Assembly (NCBI RefSeq): GCF_041438805.1
Contig: NZ_CP109190.1
Span: 2,046,001 to 2,110,000, forward strand
Origin: Streptomyces sp. NBC_01707
GTDB taxonomy: Bacteria > Actinomycetota > Actinomycetes > Streptomycetales > Streptomycetaceae
Reading direction: 5' to 3'
Length of the DNA stretch: 64,000 nt
How positions within the stretch are numbered: position 1 is the stretch's first letter; every line of letters begins with the position of its first letter. Shown in pieces: positions 1 to 8,707 of the stretch. The notes under the pieces are model-generated. The model worked only from the letters and a program-made list of their open reading frames with translations, was not told where the DNA came from and made no database searches. A program made the position numbers and the translations under genes.

Positions 1-693
1 GGGGTCTGGGAGAAGCGGCATGCTCCCGGCAGCTTCACATACGCCTCCCACCAGGCGATCTTCGCGGGCTTCCTGCCGACGCCCGCCGCGCCCGGCCCGC
101 ATCCGCGGCTGTTCGCGGCGCGCTTCGCGGGCAGTGAGACCACGGCTTCCCGTACTTTTGTCTTCGACACCCCCGATCTGGTGTCCGCTCTCGCCGGGGC
201 CGGCTACCGCACGGTGTGCATCGGTGGCGTCGGATTCTTCAACCGGCAGGGCCCGCTCGGTTCGGTTCTGCCGGACATGTTCCAGGAGAGCCACTGGGAA
301 CCGGAGTTCGGGGTTGCGTCACCCACTTCCTTCGAGGCCCAGGTGACCCGGGCCGAGCAGGTCGTCGCCCGGCTTCCGGCCGAACAGCGGCTGTTCCTCT
401 TCGTCAACGTGGCTGCGCTGCACCAGCCCAACTGGTTCCACCGGCCGGGCGCCACCCCGGAGGCGGGTGACTCCCGCGCCACGCATGCCGCCGCCCTGGA
501 GTACGTCGACGCGCACATCGGCCGGCTCTTCGCCGCCGCGAGCAGCCGCCGCCGTTGCTTCGCCATCGTCTGCTCCGACCACGGCACGGCGTACGGGGAC
601 GACGGCTACACCGGTCACCGGCTCGGCCACGAGTCCGTATGGACCGTTCCGTACGCGCACTTCTTCCTCGAACCGGGGGCCACCGCATGCTGA
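1..693 (+). CDS. STM4013/SEN3800-family hydrolase (sulfatase/phosphatase-like), 5' end missing
   Basis: The reading frame is open from the first base of the window, so the N-terminus lies outside and 230 residues are visible. The C-terminal stretch CSDHGTAYGDDG resembles the metal-binding SDHG motif of the alkaline phosphatase/sulfatase superfamily. The next gene starts inside its last codons (7-base overlap), and the two following genes are the radical SAM proteins that accompany this family in the STM4011-STM4015 type cluster. Substrate and pathway are unknown for the family; hydrolase activity is inferred from the fold. The catalytic nucleophile would be in the missing N-terminal part, so activity cannot be judged here. 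Confidence 0.75.
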   Translation, partial: GVWEKRHAPGSFTYASHQAIFAGFLPTPAAPGPHPRLFAARFAGSETTASRTFVFDTPDLVSALAGAGYRTVCIGGVGFFNRQGPLGSVLPDMFQESHWEPEFGVASPTSFEAQVTRAEQVVARLPAEQRLFLFVNVAALHQPNWFHRPGATPEAGDSRATHAAALEYVDAHIGRLFAAASSRRRCFAIVCSDHGTAYGDDGYTGHRLGHESVWTVPYAHFFLEPGATAC

Positions 694-2051
694 CGAGTCA
701 GCCCACCATCCGCCCGTATCAGAGCTATGTCTACGCCTATCCGCACAAGACTGCGTACGGGAAACTCGACTCACACCCCACCGGGCGGCCCGTGCTGCGC
801 GAGCTGTGGGCGGCCGAGCGCAAGGACGCGCTGTCGCTCTATCTCCACATACCGTTCTGCGAGGTCCGCTGCGGCTTCTGCAACCTCTTCACCCGGATCG
901 GCGCTCCCGATGAGCTGACGACCCGCTACCTCGACGCGCTGGAGAGACAGGCCACCGCCGTCCGGGACGCGCTGGGGGACGAGGCGCCGGTACGGTTCGC
1001 CGCCGCGGCGTTCGGCGGCGGCACCCCCACCTTTCTGACCGCCGCCGAACTGGACCGGCTCTGCGACATCGCGGAGCAGCGGATGGGTGCCGACCTGCGC
1101 TCCGTACCGCTGTCGGTCGAGACGTCGCCGTCGACCGCGACGGCCGACCGGCTGGCCGTCCTCGCCGACCGCGGGACGACCAGGATCAGCATCGGCGTAC
1201 AGAGCTTCATCGACGCCGAAGCCCGCGCGGCGGTCCGTCCGCAGCGCCGGGCCGATGTGGAAGCCGCCCTCGGCCGGATCCGTGACGTGCGCATCCCGGT
1301 CCTGAACATCGACCTGATCTACGGCATCGACGGGCAGACGGAGGACAGTTGGCGCACCTCGCTGGACGCCGCGCTCGGCTGGCAGCCGGAGGAGCTCTAC
1401 CTCTATCCGCTGTACGTGCGCCCGCTGACCGGGCTGGGCCGGTACGGCGCCGACGTCGAGGCCGCGGCGGACGCCGCGTGGGACGAGCAGCGGCTGCGGC
1501 TGTACCGGGCGGGCCGGGACCATCTTCTCGCCCACGGCTACGAGCAGGTGTCGATGCGGATGTTCCGCCGCACCGACGCCCCGCAGGAGGGCCCCGCCGA
1601 CTACGCGTGCCAGACGGACGGCATGATCGGTCTGGGCTGTGGCGCCCGTTCGTACACCACACGGCTGCATTACTCGTTCGACTACGCGGTGGAGATGCGT
1701 GAGGTGCGGACGATCATCGACGACTACACCGCCACCGAGGACTTCTCCCGCGCCGAAGTGGGTCGCCACGTCGACGGCGACGAGGCGCGCAGACGCCATC
1801 TCCTGCAGTCGCTGCTCCAGGCCCAGGGGCTGCGACCGGGCGAGTACCACGAACGGTTCGGCACCTTGCCCGGCGACGACTTCCGCGCCGAGCTGGACCG
1901 GTTCGAGGCGCGCGGCTGGCTGGACGGCGCCGCCGGTGCGACCGGGCTGCTGCGGCTGTCGCCCGAAGGCCTCGCGCATTCCGACGCGCTGGGTCCCGAG
2001 CTGTTCTCCCCAGCCGTACGGGCCGCGATGGCCGCGTACGAACTGAAGTGA
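687..2051 (+). CDS. STM4012-family radical SAM protein (HemN/HemW-like)
   Basis: A 454-residue protein if it starts at the ATG at 687, which overlaps the end of the upstream gene; the open frame runs further up, but only over shadow sequence. C58, C62 and C65 form the CX3CX2C motif that binds the SAM-cleaving 4Fe-4S cluster, inside a HemN/HemW-like block (LHIPFCEVRCGFC). FGGGTPTFL follows, as in coproporphyrinogen-oxidase-like radical SAM enzymes. It ends in a 4-base overlap with the next radical SAM gene, so the three genes are probably translated together. The family name comes from Salmonella STM4012; the reaction is not known. A role in haem synthesis is unlikely because the partners differ. 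Confidence 0.85.
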   Translation: MLTSQPTIRPYQSYVYAYPHKTAYGKLDSHPTGRPVLRELWAAERKDALSLYLHIPFCEVRCGFCNLFTRIGAPDELTTRYLDALERQATAVRDALGDEAPVRFAAAAFGGGTPTFLTAAELDRLCDIAEQRMGADLRSVPLSVETSPSTATADRLAVLADRGTTRISIGVQSFIDAEARAAVRPQRRADVEAALGRIRDVRIPVLNIDLIYGIDGQTEDSWRTSLDAALGWQPEELYLYPLYVRPLTGLGRYGADVEAAADAAWDEQRLRLYRAGRDHLLAHGYEQVSMRMFRRTDAPQEGPADYACQTDGMIGLGCGARSYTTRLHYSFDYAVEMREVRTIIDDYTATEDFSRAEVGRHVDGDEARRRHLLQSLLQAQGLRPGEYHERFGTLPGDDFRAELDRFEARGWLDGAAGATGLLRLSPEGLAHSDALGPELFSPAVRAAMAAYELK

Positions 2052-2977
2052 GCGCGCCCATGGACCTGACGATCCTGTACCGCGGTCCGCTGGCGTCGTG
2101 CGACTACGACTGCCCGTACTGCCCGTTCGCCAAGCGGCGCGACAGTCCGGAACAGCTGCGTGCGGACCGTGCCGCGCTGGAGCGGTTCACCGCCTGGGCG
2201 GCGGCACGGACCGGCGACCGGATCTCGGTGCTGTTCACGCCCTGGGGCGAGGGGCTGGTCCGCTCCTGGTACCGCCGGGCGCTGGTCGAGCTGGCACAGC
2301 TGCCGCACATCGGCCGGGTCGCGATCCAGACCAATCTCAGCGGCCGCACGCGGTGGCTGGCCGAAGCGGGTGAGTCCACCCGCGACAGGATCGCGCTGTG
2401 GTGCACGTACCACCCGGGACAGACGCCGTACGACCGCTTCCTCGCGAAGTGCCGGGAGCTGACCGGCCTCGGTGTCCGGTACAGCGTCGGCGTGGTGGGT
2501 CTCGACGAGCATCTCGACGAGGCTCGACGGCTCCGTGCCGACCTGCCCGGCGAGGTCTATCTCTGGGTCAACGCGGCCGAGGGGCGTAGCTACACGGACG
2601 AGGAGGCGGACCGCTGGACGTCCCTCGACCCCCTCTTCCCGTACAGCCGGGATCCGCATCGCTCGGCCGGGATGCCCTGCCGGACCGGCGAGTCGGTCAT
2701 CTCGGTGGACGGGGACGGTACGGTGCGCCGCTGCCACTTCGTCCCGGCCGAGCTCGGCAATCTCTACGACGGCAGCTATCGGCGGGCGTTGGGCCCGCGG
2801 GCCTGTCCGCTCGCCGTGTGCGACTGCCACATCGGATATGTGCATCTGGAGACGCTGCCGCTGTACGACGTCTTCGCGGGCGGGGTGCTGGAACGCATAC
2901 CGGCCGAGCCGGCGGGCGTACCGGCTCACCGGGATCAAGCGTTGCTGCCGTTGTTCCCGGTCGGCGGACGAGCCTGA
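2048..2977 (+). CDS. STM4011-family radical SAM protein
   Basis: A 309-residue protein beginning with GTG in a GTGA overlap with STM4012; an ATG at 2060 is an alternative start. C18, C22 and C25 (CDYDCPYC) form the radical SAM cluster motif. A C-terminal group of cysteines (PCRTGES, VRRCHF, ACPLAVCDCH) looks like an auxiliary iron-sulfur site of SPASM/twitch type, known from peptide-modifying and dehydrogenating radical SAM enzymes. Two different radical SAM enzymes plus a hydrolase in one unit suggest successive modification of one small substrate, but no precursor peptide is visible in the window. Function unknown. Confidence 0.85.
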   Translation: MSAPMDLTILYRGPLASCDYDCPYCPFAKRRDSPEQLRADRAALERFTAWAAARTGDRISVLFTPWGEGLVRSWYRRALVELAQLPHIGRVAIQTNLSGRTRWLAEAGESTRDRIALWCTYHPGQTPYDRFLAKCRELTGLGVRYSVGVVGLDEHLDEARRLRADLPGEVYLWVNAAEGRSYTDEEADRWTSLDPLFPYSRDPHRSAGMPCRTGESVISVDGDGTVRRCHFVPAELGNLYDGSYRRALGPRACPLAVCDCHIGYVHLETLPLYDVFAGGVLERIPAEPAGVPAHRDQALLPLFPVGGRA

Positions 2978-2982
2978 TCGAA

Positions 2983-3014
2983 CCGGACGGGTCGCTGCGA
3001 GCGCGCCCGTCCGG
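2983..3014. terminator. Hairpin between convergent genes
   Basis: CCGGACGGG (2983-2991) pairs with CCCGTCCGG (3006-3014), a 9-bp perfect stem. It lies between the ends of the STM4011 gene and the convergent SGNH hydrolase gene, so it can terminate both. There is no U-tract, as is common in Streptomyces. Confidence 0.5.
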
Positions 3015-3035
3015 CCGAAGAGGACACCGCGCCGG

Positions 3036-3887
3036 TCACAGCGGCAACAGGTCGGGGCGCTTCGCCTCGACGTGGTCACCGGAGGACTCGCCGCGCAGCC
3101 GCCGCCCGATCCAGGGCACCAGATATTCGCGGGCCCAGTGGATGTCGTCGCGCCGTACCTCGAGCGTGCCGCGCTGTGCCTGCGGCGGCCACTCCTGGTC
3201 GGGGTCGGCCGGCACATCGAGGCCGAGGACCTGGGCGGCGCGCAGCGCGACCCGGGTGTGTCCCTCGGCCGACAGGTGGAGCCGGTCGTCGTCCCAGGCG
3301 CGCCTGTCCTGCACGGACCGCAGCGACCACAGGTCGAGGACCGGGCAGTCGTAGCGGTCGGCGATGGACCGCACATGGGCGGTGTAGGTGGCGATCTTGC
3401 CGCGCAGATGGCGCAGTACGGGAACGCCGCGGGTGTCGAAGCCGGTCGTGACCATGACGGTGCCGACCGACCGTGTCAGGTCGGCGACCGCGCGCTCGAA
3501 CCGCTCGGCCACGTCGTCGGGGTCGGTGCCGGGCCGGATGATGTCATTGCCGCCCGCGCAGAAGCTCACCAGGTCGGGGGCGAGCTGCTTGGCGCGCGGC
3601 ACCTGTTCCTCGACTATCTGGTCGAGGAGGCGTCCGCGTACGGCGAGATTGGCGTAACGGAAGTTCCCGTGAGCCGAACCGGCGGAACCGGTGTTCGTCG
3701 CCGCGTCGGGGTCGGGGAGCTGGTCCGCGAGGAGTACGGCGAAACGGTCCGCCCAGCCGACGAAGGTTCCGTCCGGGCCGGGGTCACCGACCCCCTCGGT
3801 GAAGCTGTCGCCAATCGCTGCGTACGACCCGATGGCGCCATGCCGGTTGTTGACGCCACGTTGATTTTTTCTCGAATCGTCTGCCAC
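3036..3887 (-). CDS. SGNH/GDSL-family hydrolase
   Basis: A 283-residue protein starting with GTG. The SGNH blocks are visible: G26-D27-S28 with the nucleophile serine, the GGND block at about 112-115 and the D201xxH204 pair (DDRLHLSAEGH). These support a serine esterase or lipase-like hydrolase. No signal peptide precedes the GDS block, so it should be cytoplasmic. The substrate cannot be told. It stands alone, convergent with the radical SAM genes, and is separated from the upstream endopeptidase gene by a strong hairpin. Confidence 0.85.
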   Translation of the reverse strand: MADDSRKNQRGVNNRHGAIGSYAAIGDSFTEGVGDPGPDGTFVGWADRFAVLLADQLPDPDAATNTGSAGSAHGNFRYANLAVRGRLLDQIVEEQVPRAKQLAPDLVSFCAGGNDIIRPGTDPDDVAERFERAVADLTRSVGTVMVTTGFDTRGVPVLRHLRGKIATYTAHVRSIADRYDCPVLDLWSLRSVQDRRAWDDDRLHLSAEGHTRVALRAAQVLGLDVPADPDQEWPPQAQRGTLEVRRDDIHWAREYLVPWIGRRLRGESSGDHVEAKRPDLLPL

Positions 3888-3994
3888 AAGGGCACATCCT
3901 GCACTGCCGAATGTGACCTACGCGACCGTAATAAGGGGTTGACGGGAGGTGAGATAGACCACCCGGTCAGGTTTTGGTAAAGAGGGAATAAGCG

Positions 3995-4026
3995 AAGGGG
4001 CGGTGCGCCGCCGCGCACCGCCCCTT
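3995..4026 (-). terminator. Terminator after the LysM/M23 gene
   Basis: AAGGGGCGGTGCG (3995-4007) and CGCACCGCCCCTT (4014-4026) form a perfect 13-bp stem with a 6-base loop, 36 bases past the stop codon of the M23 endopeptidase gene on the minus strand. Confidence 0.75.
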
Positions 4027-4062
4027 CAACAAGCCGTTCGGATCAGGCCTGATCGGATCAGA

Positions 4063-4911
4063 TCAGACGGAGATTCCGTGCGACGCCAGGAAGGCGACAG
4101 GGTCGATGTCCGAGCCGTACGCGGGACCGGTGCGGACCTCGAAGTGGAGGTGCGGGCCGGTGACGTTGCCGGTGGCACCGGAGAGGCCGATCTGCTGGCC
4201 GGTCGAGAGGGTCTGACCCACCGAGACGGAGAGCGCGGACAGGTGGCCGTACTGCGAGTAGTGGCCGTCGGCGTGCTTGACGACGACCTCGTTGCCGTAC
4301 GCGCCACCCCAGCCGGCAGTGACGACGGTGCCGGAGGTGATCGCCTTCACGCTGGTGCCGGTGGAGACCGGGAAGTCGATGCCGGTGTGGCTGCCACTGG
4401 ACCAGTTGGCACCGGAGGCACGGTAGTTGGTGGTGTGCTTGCCCGGAACCGGGGCGACGTAGCCGGAGCTGCTGCTCTGGGCGGGCGCGGGCTTGGTGAC
4501 CGCCGGAGCCTTCGACGGAGCCGGGGCGGCCGGCGTGGTGCCGGTGGCCGCGGCAGGGCCGCCGAGGGTCAGCTTCATGCCCGGGTGGATCAGGCTCGGG
4601 TTGCCGCCGATGACCTCACGGTTGTCCTGGTACAGCTTCTCCCAGCCACCCTCGACCTTGTTGTCGGAGGCGATCTTCGACAGGTAGTCGCCGGCGACGA
4701 CGGAGTACGTCCGGGTCTCGGACTGCTTCTTCGCGACCGGGGCGGCCGGAGCGGCGGCGGAGTGCGCGGCGGGGGCGGCCTGCTCCGCGGCGTGGGCACC
4801 GGTGGCACCGAGCAGCGGGAGGGCGATGACGGCCCCGCCGGCGCCGACGGCGGCAACGCCACGAGCGATGGTGCTGGACTTCGGACGACGGTGCTTACCC
4901 GATATGGGCAT
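4063..4911 (-). CDS. Secreted LysM/M23 peptidoglycan endopeptidase
   Basis: A 282-residue protein. The basic N-terminus, hydrophobic stretch (about 18-38) and GAHAA site form a signal peptide. One LysM domain (about 66-115) should bind cell-wall glycan. An Ala/Pro-rich linker leads to an M23 domain (about 155-280) with the zinc and catalytic residues H175, D179, H223 and the HLH motif at 254-256. It should cleave peptide cross-links in the wall outside the cell. GAGAGGA lies 8 bases before the ATG. The 5' leader contains a c-di-AMP riboswitch, so expression is expected to fall when c-di-AMP is high, as known for other Streptomyces wall hydrolases such as RpfA. Confidence 0.92.
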   Translation of the reverse strand: MPISGKHRRPKSSTIARGVAAVGAGGAVIALPLLGATGAHAAEQAAPAAHSAAAPAAPVAKKQSETRTYSVVAGDYLSKIASDNKVEGGWEKLYQDNREVIGGNPSLIHPGMKLTLGGPAAATGTTPAAPAPSKAPAVTKPAPAQSSSSGYVAPVPGKHTTNYRASGANWSSGSHTGIDFPVSTGTSVKAITSGTVVTAGWGGAYGNEVVVKHADGHYSQYGHLSALSVSVGQTLSTGQQIGLSGATGNVTGPHLHFEVRTGPAYGSDIDPVAFLASHGISV

Positions 4912-4929
4912 GAAGAATTTCCTCTCCGG

Positions 4930-5095
4930 CGCCTACGAGGTGAGCTGTCGGGTTCGGGCTGGAGATGCCCGGTCGCATGAGGTGCGACTTCACCCCGAGC
5001 CGGCCGGATTTCTCCGGTCGGCGGCTTACCTGGTTCCCCCGCTCCTGCCACACGATGAGTGGATGCGAATTCCGGTCGGCGGCAGGATTAGGCGG
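4930..5095 (-). promoter_or_regulatory. ydaO-type c-di-AMP riboswitch
   Basis: Read on the minus strand, the leader shows the conserved blocks of the ydaO/yuaA aptamer in order: CGGGGGAACCAGG, then GGGGTGAAGTCG, then CTCCAGCCCGAACCCG, then ACAGCTCACC. P1 is formed by CGCCTA (5094-5089) with TAGGCG (4935-4930), ending just before the ribosome binding site. The element directly precedes a LysM/M23 hydrolase, the typical target in Streptomyces. In this family ligand binding switches the gene off. Confidence 0.88.
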
Positions 5096-5366
5096 TCCGT
5101 CCGGATTGACGGTGACCGTAAACGAGTGAGGACGAGCAGAACAAGCCATCGGTTGCGTGCCGGAATCCGCGCCAGGAAATCGGCGCGGAATTCCGGTCAC
5201 ACTCCGTGGATTAAGGATCTTGGCTTTCCGCGCGGTGCACGGAATCCCCGCCCCCCGCACCAGCACACACCGTCACAGATATGATCCCGCTCACGAAAGG
5301 CCCCTCATCTACCGCTGAATCAGGGCATGTTCGACTAAATGCCTCAATACGGACATGTCATGAACA
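5096..5366. other. Upstream part of a 455-base gap between GH36 and the M23 gene
   Basis: The gap 4912-5366 holds the riboswitch in its lower half. This upper half should carry the M23 promoter (minus strand) and the 3' flank of the alpha-galactosidase gene. I see no convincing gene, hairpin or -35/-10 pair in it. Confidence 0.4.
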
Positions 5367-7463
5367 TCATCCGCGGCGGAGCCTCAGCACCTTCGCGTCC
5401 AGATCCCCCCGCAGGCCGGTGTGCAGCCCCTGATGCAGCAGCACGGAACCGTGGTGGACGGCCCCGGTGTCCGAACAGGTGTAGGTCGCCGTGGGGTCGA
5501 GCCCACGCAGCCGCAGGACCGGCGGCAGCTCCCCGTACCTCTGTGTCTCCAGCCACATGAGCACGACGGTCTCGTCACCGCGTGTGTACTGCACGGCGCC
5601 GAGCCCGCCACGCGGCGCACGCAGCCGGTACAGCGCACCGTGCTGCACCACCGGGCGGATCTCCTTGTACAGGTCCACCCAGCCCCGGGCCTCGGCCAGC
5701 TCCTCGTCGCTCCACTCGGTGAGGTCTCCGCCGACCCCGAGCACCCCGGCCATCGCGCTCACGAACCGGAAGCGCAGCGAGCTCACCCTGCCGTTGAGCT
5801 GGACATTCGGACTGTCGGTCACCCAGGCGGCCATCACTCGAGCCGGATGGATCTGCCCGAAGCCCTCCTGGATGGCGAGCCGGTCCAGCGGGTCGGTGTT
5901 GTCGGAGGTCCACACCTGGTCGGTACGGGCGAGGATGCCCAGATCGATCCTGCCACCGCCGCCCGAGCAGGACTCGAAAGCGACACCGGGGTGAGCCGCC
6001 CGCAGCCGGTCGATCAGCGCGTACAGCGCATCCACATGCTCGATCCAGAGCTTCTGCGGATACTCCTCGCCCGGCCACCCCGCATCGGTGAAGCAGCGGT
6101 TGAAGTCCCATTTCACATAGTCGATCGGGGCGCTGGAAAGCAGTGAGTCGAGCTGTTCCCACAGATGGTTCCGCACATCGGTCCGGGCCAGATTGAGCAC
6201 CAGCTGATGACGGAACTCCGTCCGGGTCCGGCCGGGAAAGTGCTGCACCCAGTCAGGGTGCGCGCGATACAGGTCACTGTCGGCGTTCACCATCTCCGGT
6301 TCGACCCAGATGCCGAACTGCATGCCGAGCGCGTGCACTTCGTCGGCGAGCGGCTTCAGTCCGCCGGGGAAGCGCTCGGGGTTCGGGGTCCAGTCGCCGA
6401 GTCCCGCCCGGTCGCTGGTGCGCTGCCCGAACCACGCGTCGTCCACGACGAACAGTTCGACACCCATCGCTGCGGCGCGCACGGCCAGGGCACGCTGCTG
6501 GTCCTCCGCGATGTCGAAGCCGGTGGCCTCCCAGGAGTTGTAGAGCACCGGCCGCAGGCTCTCGGCGTCCGGAACGACGTGAGCCAGCTGCCAGGCGTGC
6601 CAGGCCCGGCTCGCCCCGCCGAACCCTTCGGCGCTCCACAGTCCGGCGAACACCGGTGTGGTGTACGTCTCCCCCGGTGCGAGCCGCAGCAGACCCGAGT
6701 CGTCGTAGCCGGCTCCGCCGGTGATCTGCACGAGCCCGTCGGGAAGCTGCTGCACGGCGATCCGCCACGAGCCGGACCAGGCGAGCGCGCAGCCGTACAC
6801 CTCGCCGACCTCCTCGGTGGCGGCGCCGTCCGCGTCGAGCGCGACCCAGGGCAGAAACTGGTGCCCGGTGTGACCGCGCCTGCTGGAGAGGACCTTCTCG
6901 CCGTACGTCAGCTCCGACCGCACCAGCTGCGTCTCGGCCGCCCACCGCCCGTGCAGATGACTGAGGCGCCAGCCGTCGCGGGCGGGCAGTGCCCAGGCGG
7001 CAGCGTCGGCCCGCAGCAGCTCCAGCGGCGGTCCGTCGGGGCCTGCGTGGCGGACGGTGGCCCAGCGCTCGACCACATCGGAGTCGTCCCGCATCCGGTA
7101 GTGCAGCGTCAGCGCGAGCTGCTGTACGGGGTCGGAGAACGCGATGCGCAGTTCGTCGCCGTCCACCGCCGCCTCGGCGTAGGCCCATTCGGTGCCGCGG
7201 ACCTCGGGGGTCCGTACCGAGAGCGCGGGCCGGACGAACCGGGGGCCACCCTCCACCGGGTACTCCTCGCGACCGTCCAGCTGTGACTCGAAGCCGCGGA
7301 AGGGCAGGGCCGGTGCGGCGGCGAGGGCCTCGGCGGCCGCGAGGGAGATGCGCGGCCCCCAGTGCAGATGCAGCAGTTCGTCCCGGTCGGTGAGATGCAG
7401 CGCATAGCTGCCGGTCGCCCCGGTCAGCAGCCAGGTCCGACCCGTGTCACCAGTCTCGATCAT
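5367..7463 (-). CDS. Alpha-galactosidase, glycoside hydrolase family 36
   Basis: A 698-residue protein, the usual length for bacterial GH36. The central TIM barrel carries KWDFNR with nucleophile D453 and TSDNTDP with acid/base D521, both characteristic. An N-terminal beta-domain (about 1-300) contains the family block YNSWEATGFD at 308-317. There is no signal peptide, so it should act on galactosides taken up into the cytoplasm (for example melibiose or raffinose type sugars). No sugar transporter or LacI gene is adjacent. Start ATG at 7463. Confidence 0.93.
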   Translation of the reverse strand: MIETGDTGRTWLLTGATGSYALHLTDRDELLHLHWGPRISLAAAEALAAAPALPFRGFESQLDGREEYPVEGGPRFVRPALSVRTPEVRGTEWAYAEAAVDGDELRIAFSDPVQQLALTLHYRMRDDSDVVERWATVRHAGPDGPPLELLRADAAAWALPARDGWRLSHLHGRWAAETQLVRSELTYGEKVLSSRRGHTGHQFLPWVALDADGAATEEVGEVYGCALAWSGSWRIAVQQLPDGLVQITGGAGYDDSGLLRLAPGETYTTPVFAGLWSAEGFGGASRAWHAWQLAHVVPDAESLRPVLYNSWEATGFDIAEDQQRALAVRAAAMGVELFVVDDAWFGQRTSDRAGLGDWTPNPERFPGGLKPLADEVHALGMQFGIWVEPEMVNADSDLYRAHPDWVQHFPGRTRTEFRHQLVLNLARTDVRNHLWEQLDSLLSSAPIDYVKWDFNRCFTDAGWPGEEYPQKLWIEHVDALYALIDRLRAAHPGVAFESCSGGGGRIDLGILARTDQVWTSDNTDPLDRLAIQEGFGQIHPARVMAAWVTDSPNVQLNGRVSSLRFRFVSAMAGVLGVGGDLTEWSDEELAEARGWVDLYKEIRPVVQHGALYRLRAPRGGLGAVQYTRGDETVVLMWLETQRYGELPPVLRLRGLDPTATYTCSDTGAVHHGSVLLHQGLHTGLRGDLDAKVLRLRRG

Positions 7464-7657
7464 GTCATCCCCACATTCGCACAGTTCCGCACATCATCAA
7501 GCTCCGACGGGTGGCCGGGCAACGCCCGCGCAGGGGGAATTCACCTGCGTCGGGGGCGAGAACGGCCGAGATGATTGTCCGAGGGACCGATGTCGTATCG
7601 TCGCGGGAGTGACCTCGCCGGCGAGCAGCGCCGACGCCAGACATTCCAGGAGACACC

Positions 7658-8470
7658 GTGACGCAGCAGGTGCCGCAGATCCCGTCGACGGAACCCGAGC
7701 TGTCGGGCGTGCGCAACTTCCGTGACGTGGGCGGTCTGCCCACCGTCGACGGACGCCGGGTGAGGTACGGACGACTCTTCCGCAGCGGTCACCTCGCGCA
7801 CGCCACCGCCGAGGACGCGGCGTTCCTCGGCGGTCTCGGGCTGCACACGATCTTCGACTTCCGGAATGCGGCCGACCACAAGCTGGACGGCCTGGACGTG
7901 GAGCTGCCGGGTGTACGGAATGTGAGCATCCCGCTCTCCGACCCGGCCGACGGCGCCGAGTTCTGGCGGATGGTCCGCGACGGCAACATCGAGCAGCTGC
8001 GCGACATCCTCGCCGACGGCAAGGGAGCGGCCCGGATGACCGCCTCGTACCGGGCGATCGTCAGGGACCGCACCGCCGAGCACAGCCGGGTCCTGCACGC
8101 GCTGGCCGAGGACAGCGTCCCCGCGCTGATGCACTGTGCGGCGGGCAAGGACCGGGCCGGGATCTCGATCGCGGTGGCGCTGCTCGCCGTCGGGGTCGAG
8201 CGCGAGGCCGTCGAGGCCGACTACCTGAAGTCCAACGAGCTGCACCGCCGGTACAAGGTGCGCCGCAGCGACACCTCGGCGACCGGGATGTCGCCCGAGG
8301 TGATGGAGCTGCTCAGCCCGCTCTTCGACGCCCGCGCCGAATATCTCGCCCAGGCGTTCACCACCATCGAGGAGACCTGGGGCAGCACCGACCGCTATCT
8401 CGCCGACGGGCTGAAGCTCACTCCGCAGACGCTGGAGCGGCTGCGCGGACGGCTGCTCGACGAGGCGTAA
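7658..8470 (+). CDS. Tyrosine-protein phosphatase (DSP/MptpB type)
   Basis: A 270-residue protein with GTG start 5 bases after AGGAGA. HCAAGKDRAG provides the CX5R phosphatase signature with C160 and R166, and Lys and Asp inside the P-loop as in the MptpB/lipid-and-tyrosine phosphatase subfamily. VRNFRDVGG near the N-terminus and FDFRN are family blocks. It should hydrolyse phosphotyrosine or phosphoinositides in the cytoplasm. It is divergent from the alpha-galactosidase gene and converges on the DUF6126-like gene. Confidence 0.88.
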   Translation: MTQQVPQIPSTEPELSGVRNFRDVGGLPTVDGRRVRYGRLFRSGHLAHATAEDAAFLGGLGLHTIFDFRNAADHKLDGLDVELPGVRNVSIPLSDPADGAEFWRMVRDGNIEQLRDILADGKGAARMTASYRAIVRDRTAEHSRVLHALAEDSVPALMHCAAGKDRAGISIAVALLAVGVEREAVEADYLKSNELHRRYKVRRSDTSATGMSPEVMELLSPLFDARAEYLAQAFTTIEETWGSTDRYLADGLKLTPQTLERLRGRLLDEA

Positions 8471-8487
8471 CCGGATCTCCCGGCGGT

Positions 8488-8519
8488 GGTGGCCGGCCGG
8501 TCAGCCCTTGCCGGCCACC
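8488..8519. terminator. Hairpin at the end of the phosphatase and DUF6126-like genes
   Basis: GGTGGCCGGC (8488-8497) pairs with GCCGGCCACC (8510-8519), a 10-bp stem that includes the last codons of the small minus-strand gene. It sits between convergent genes and may end both transcripts, including the long hopanoid transcript. Confidence 0.45.
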
Positions 8520-8674
8520 GCGAAGAGGAGGTAGAGGAAGGCCGCGAAGACGTGTCCGGCGACAAGATAGGCGATCAGCCGGATCACCACGCCGCGCGGA
8601 AACTTCCGCTCCTGCGGGTCGTAGTTCTTGGGCCTGGCCGGGCTGAGCGGATCGAAGTTCTCTGAATCGGACAT
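8501..8674 (-). CDS. Small membrane protein, DUF6126-like
   Basis: A 57-residue ORF too short for most gene callers. GAGAGG precedes the ATG. The N-terminal 27 residues are polar (MSDSENFDPLSPARPKNYDP start), and residues 28-53 form one hydrophobic segment, so a single-pass membrane protein is expected. It follows the XRE-cupin regulator gene by 33 bases on the same strand. I recall DUF6126 proteins as regular neighbours of such regulators in Streptomyces; their function is not known. Confidence 0.75.
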   Translation of the reverse strand: MSDSENFDPLSPARPKNYDPQERKFPRGVVIRLIAYLVAGHVFAAFLYLLFAVAGKG

Positions 8675-8707
8675 GACAGTCCTCTCTGGCGACCGGACGG
8701 ACCGGTC

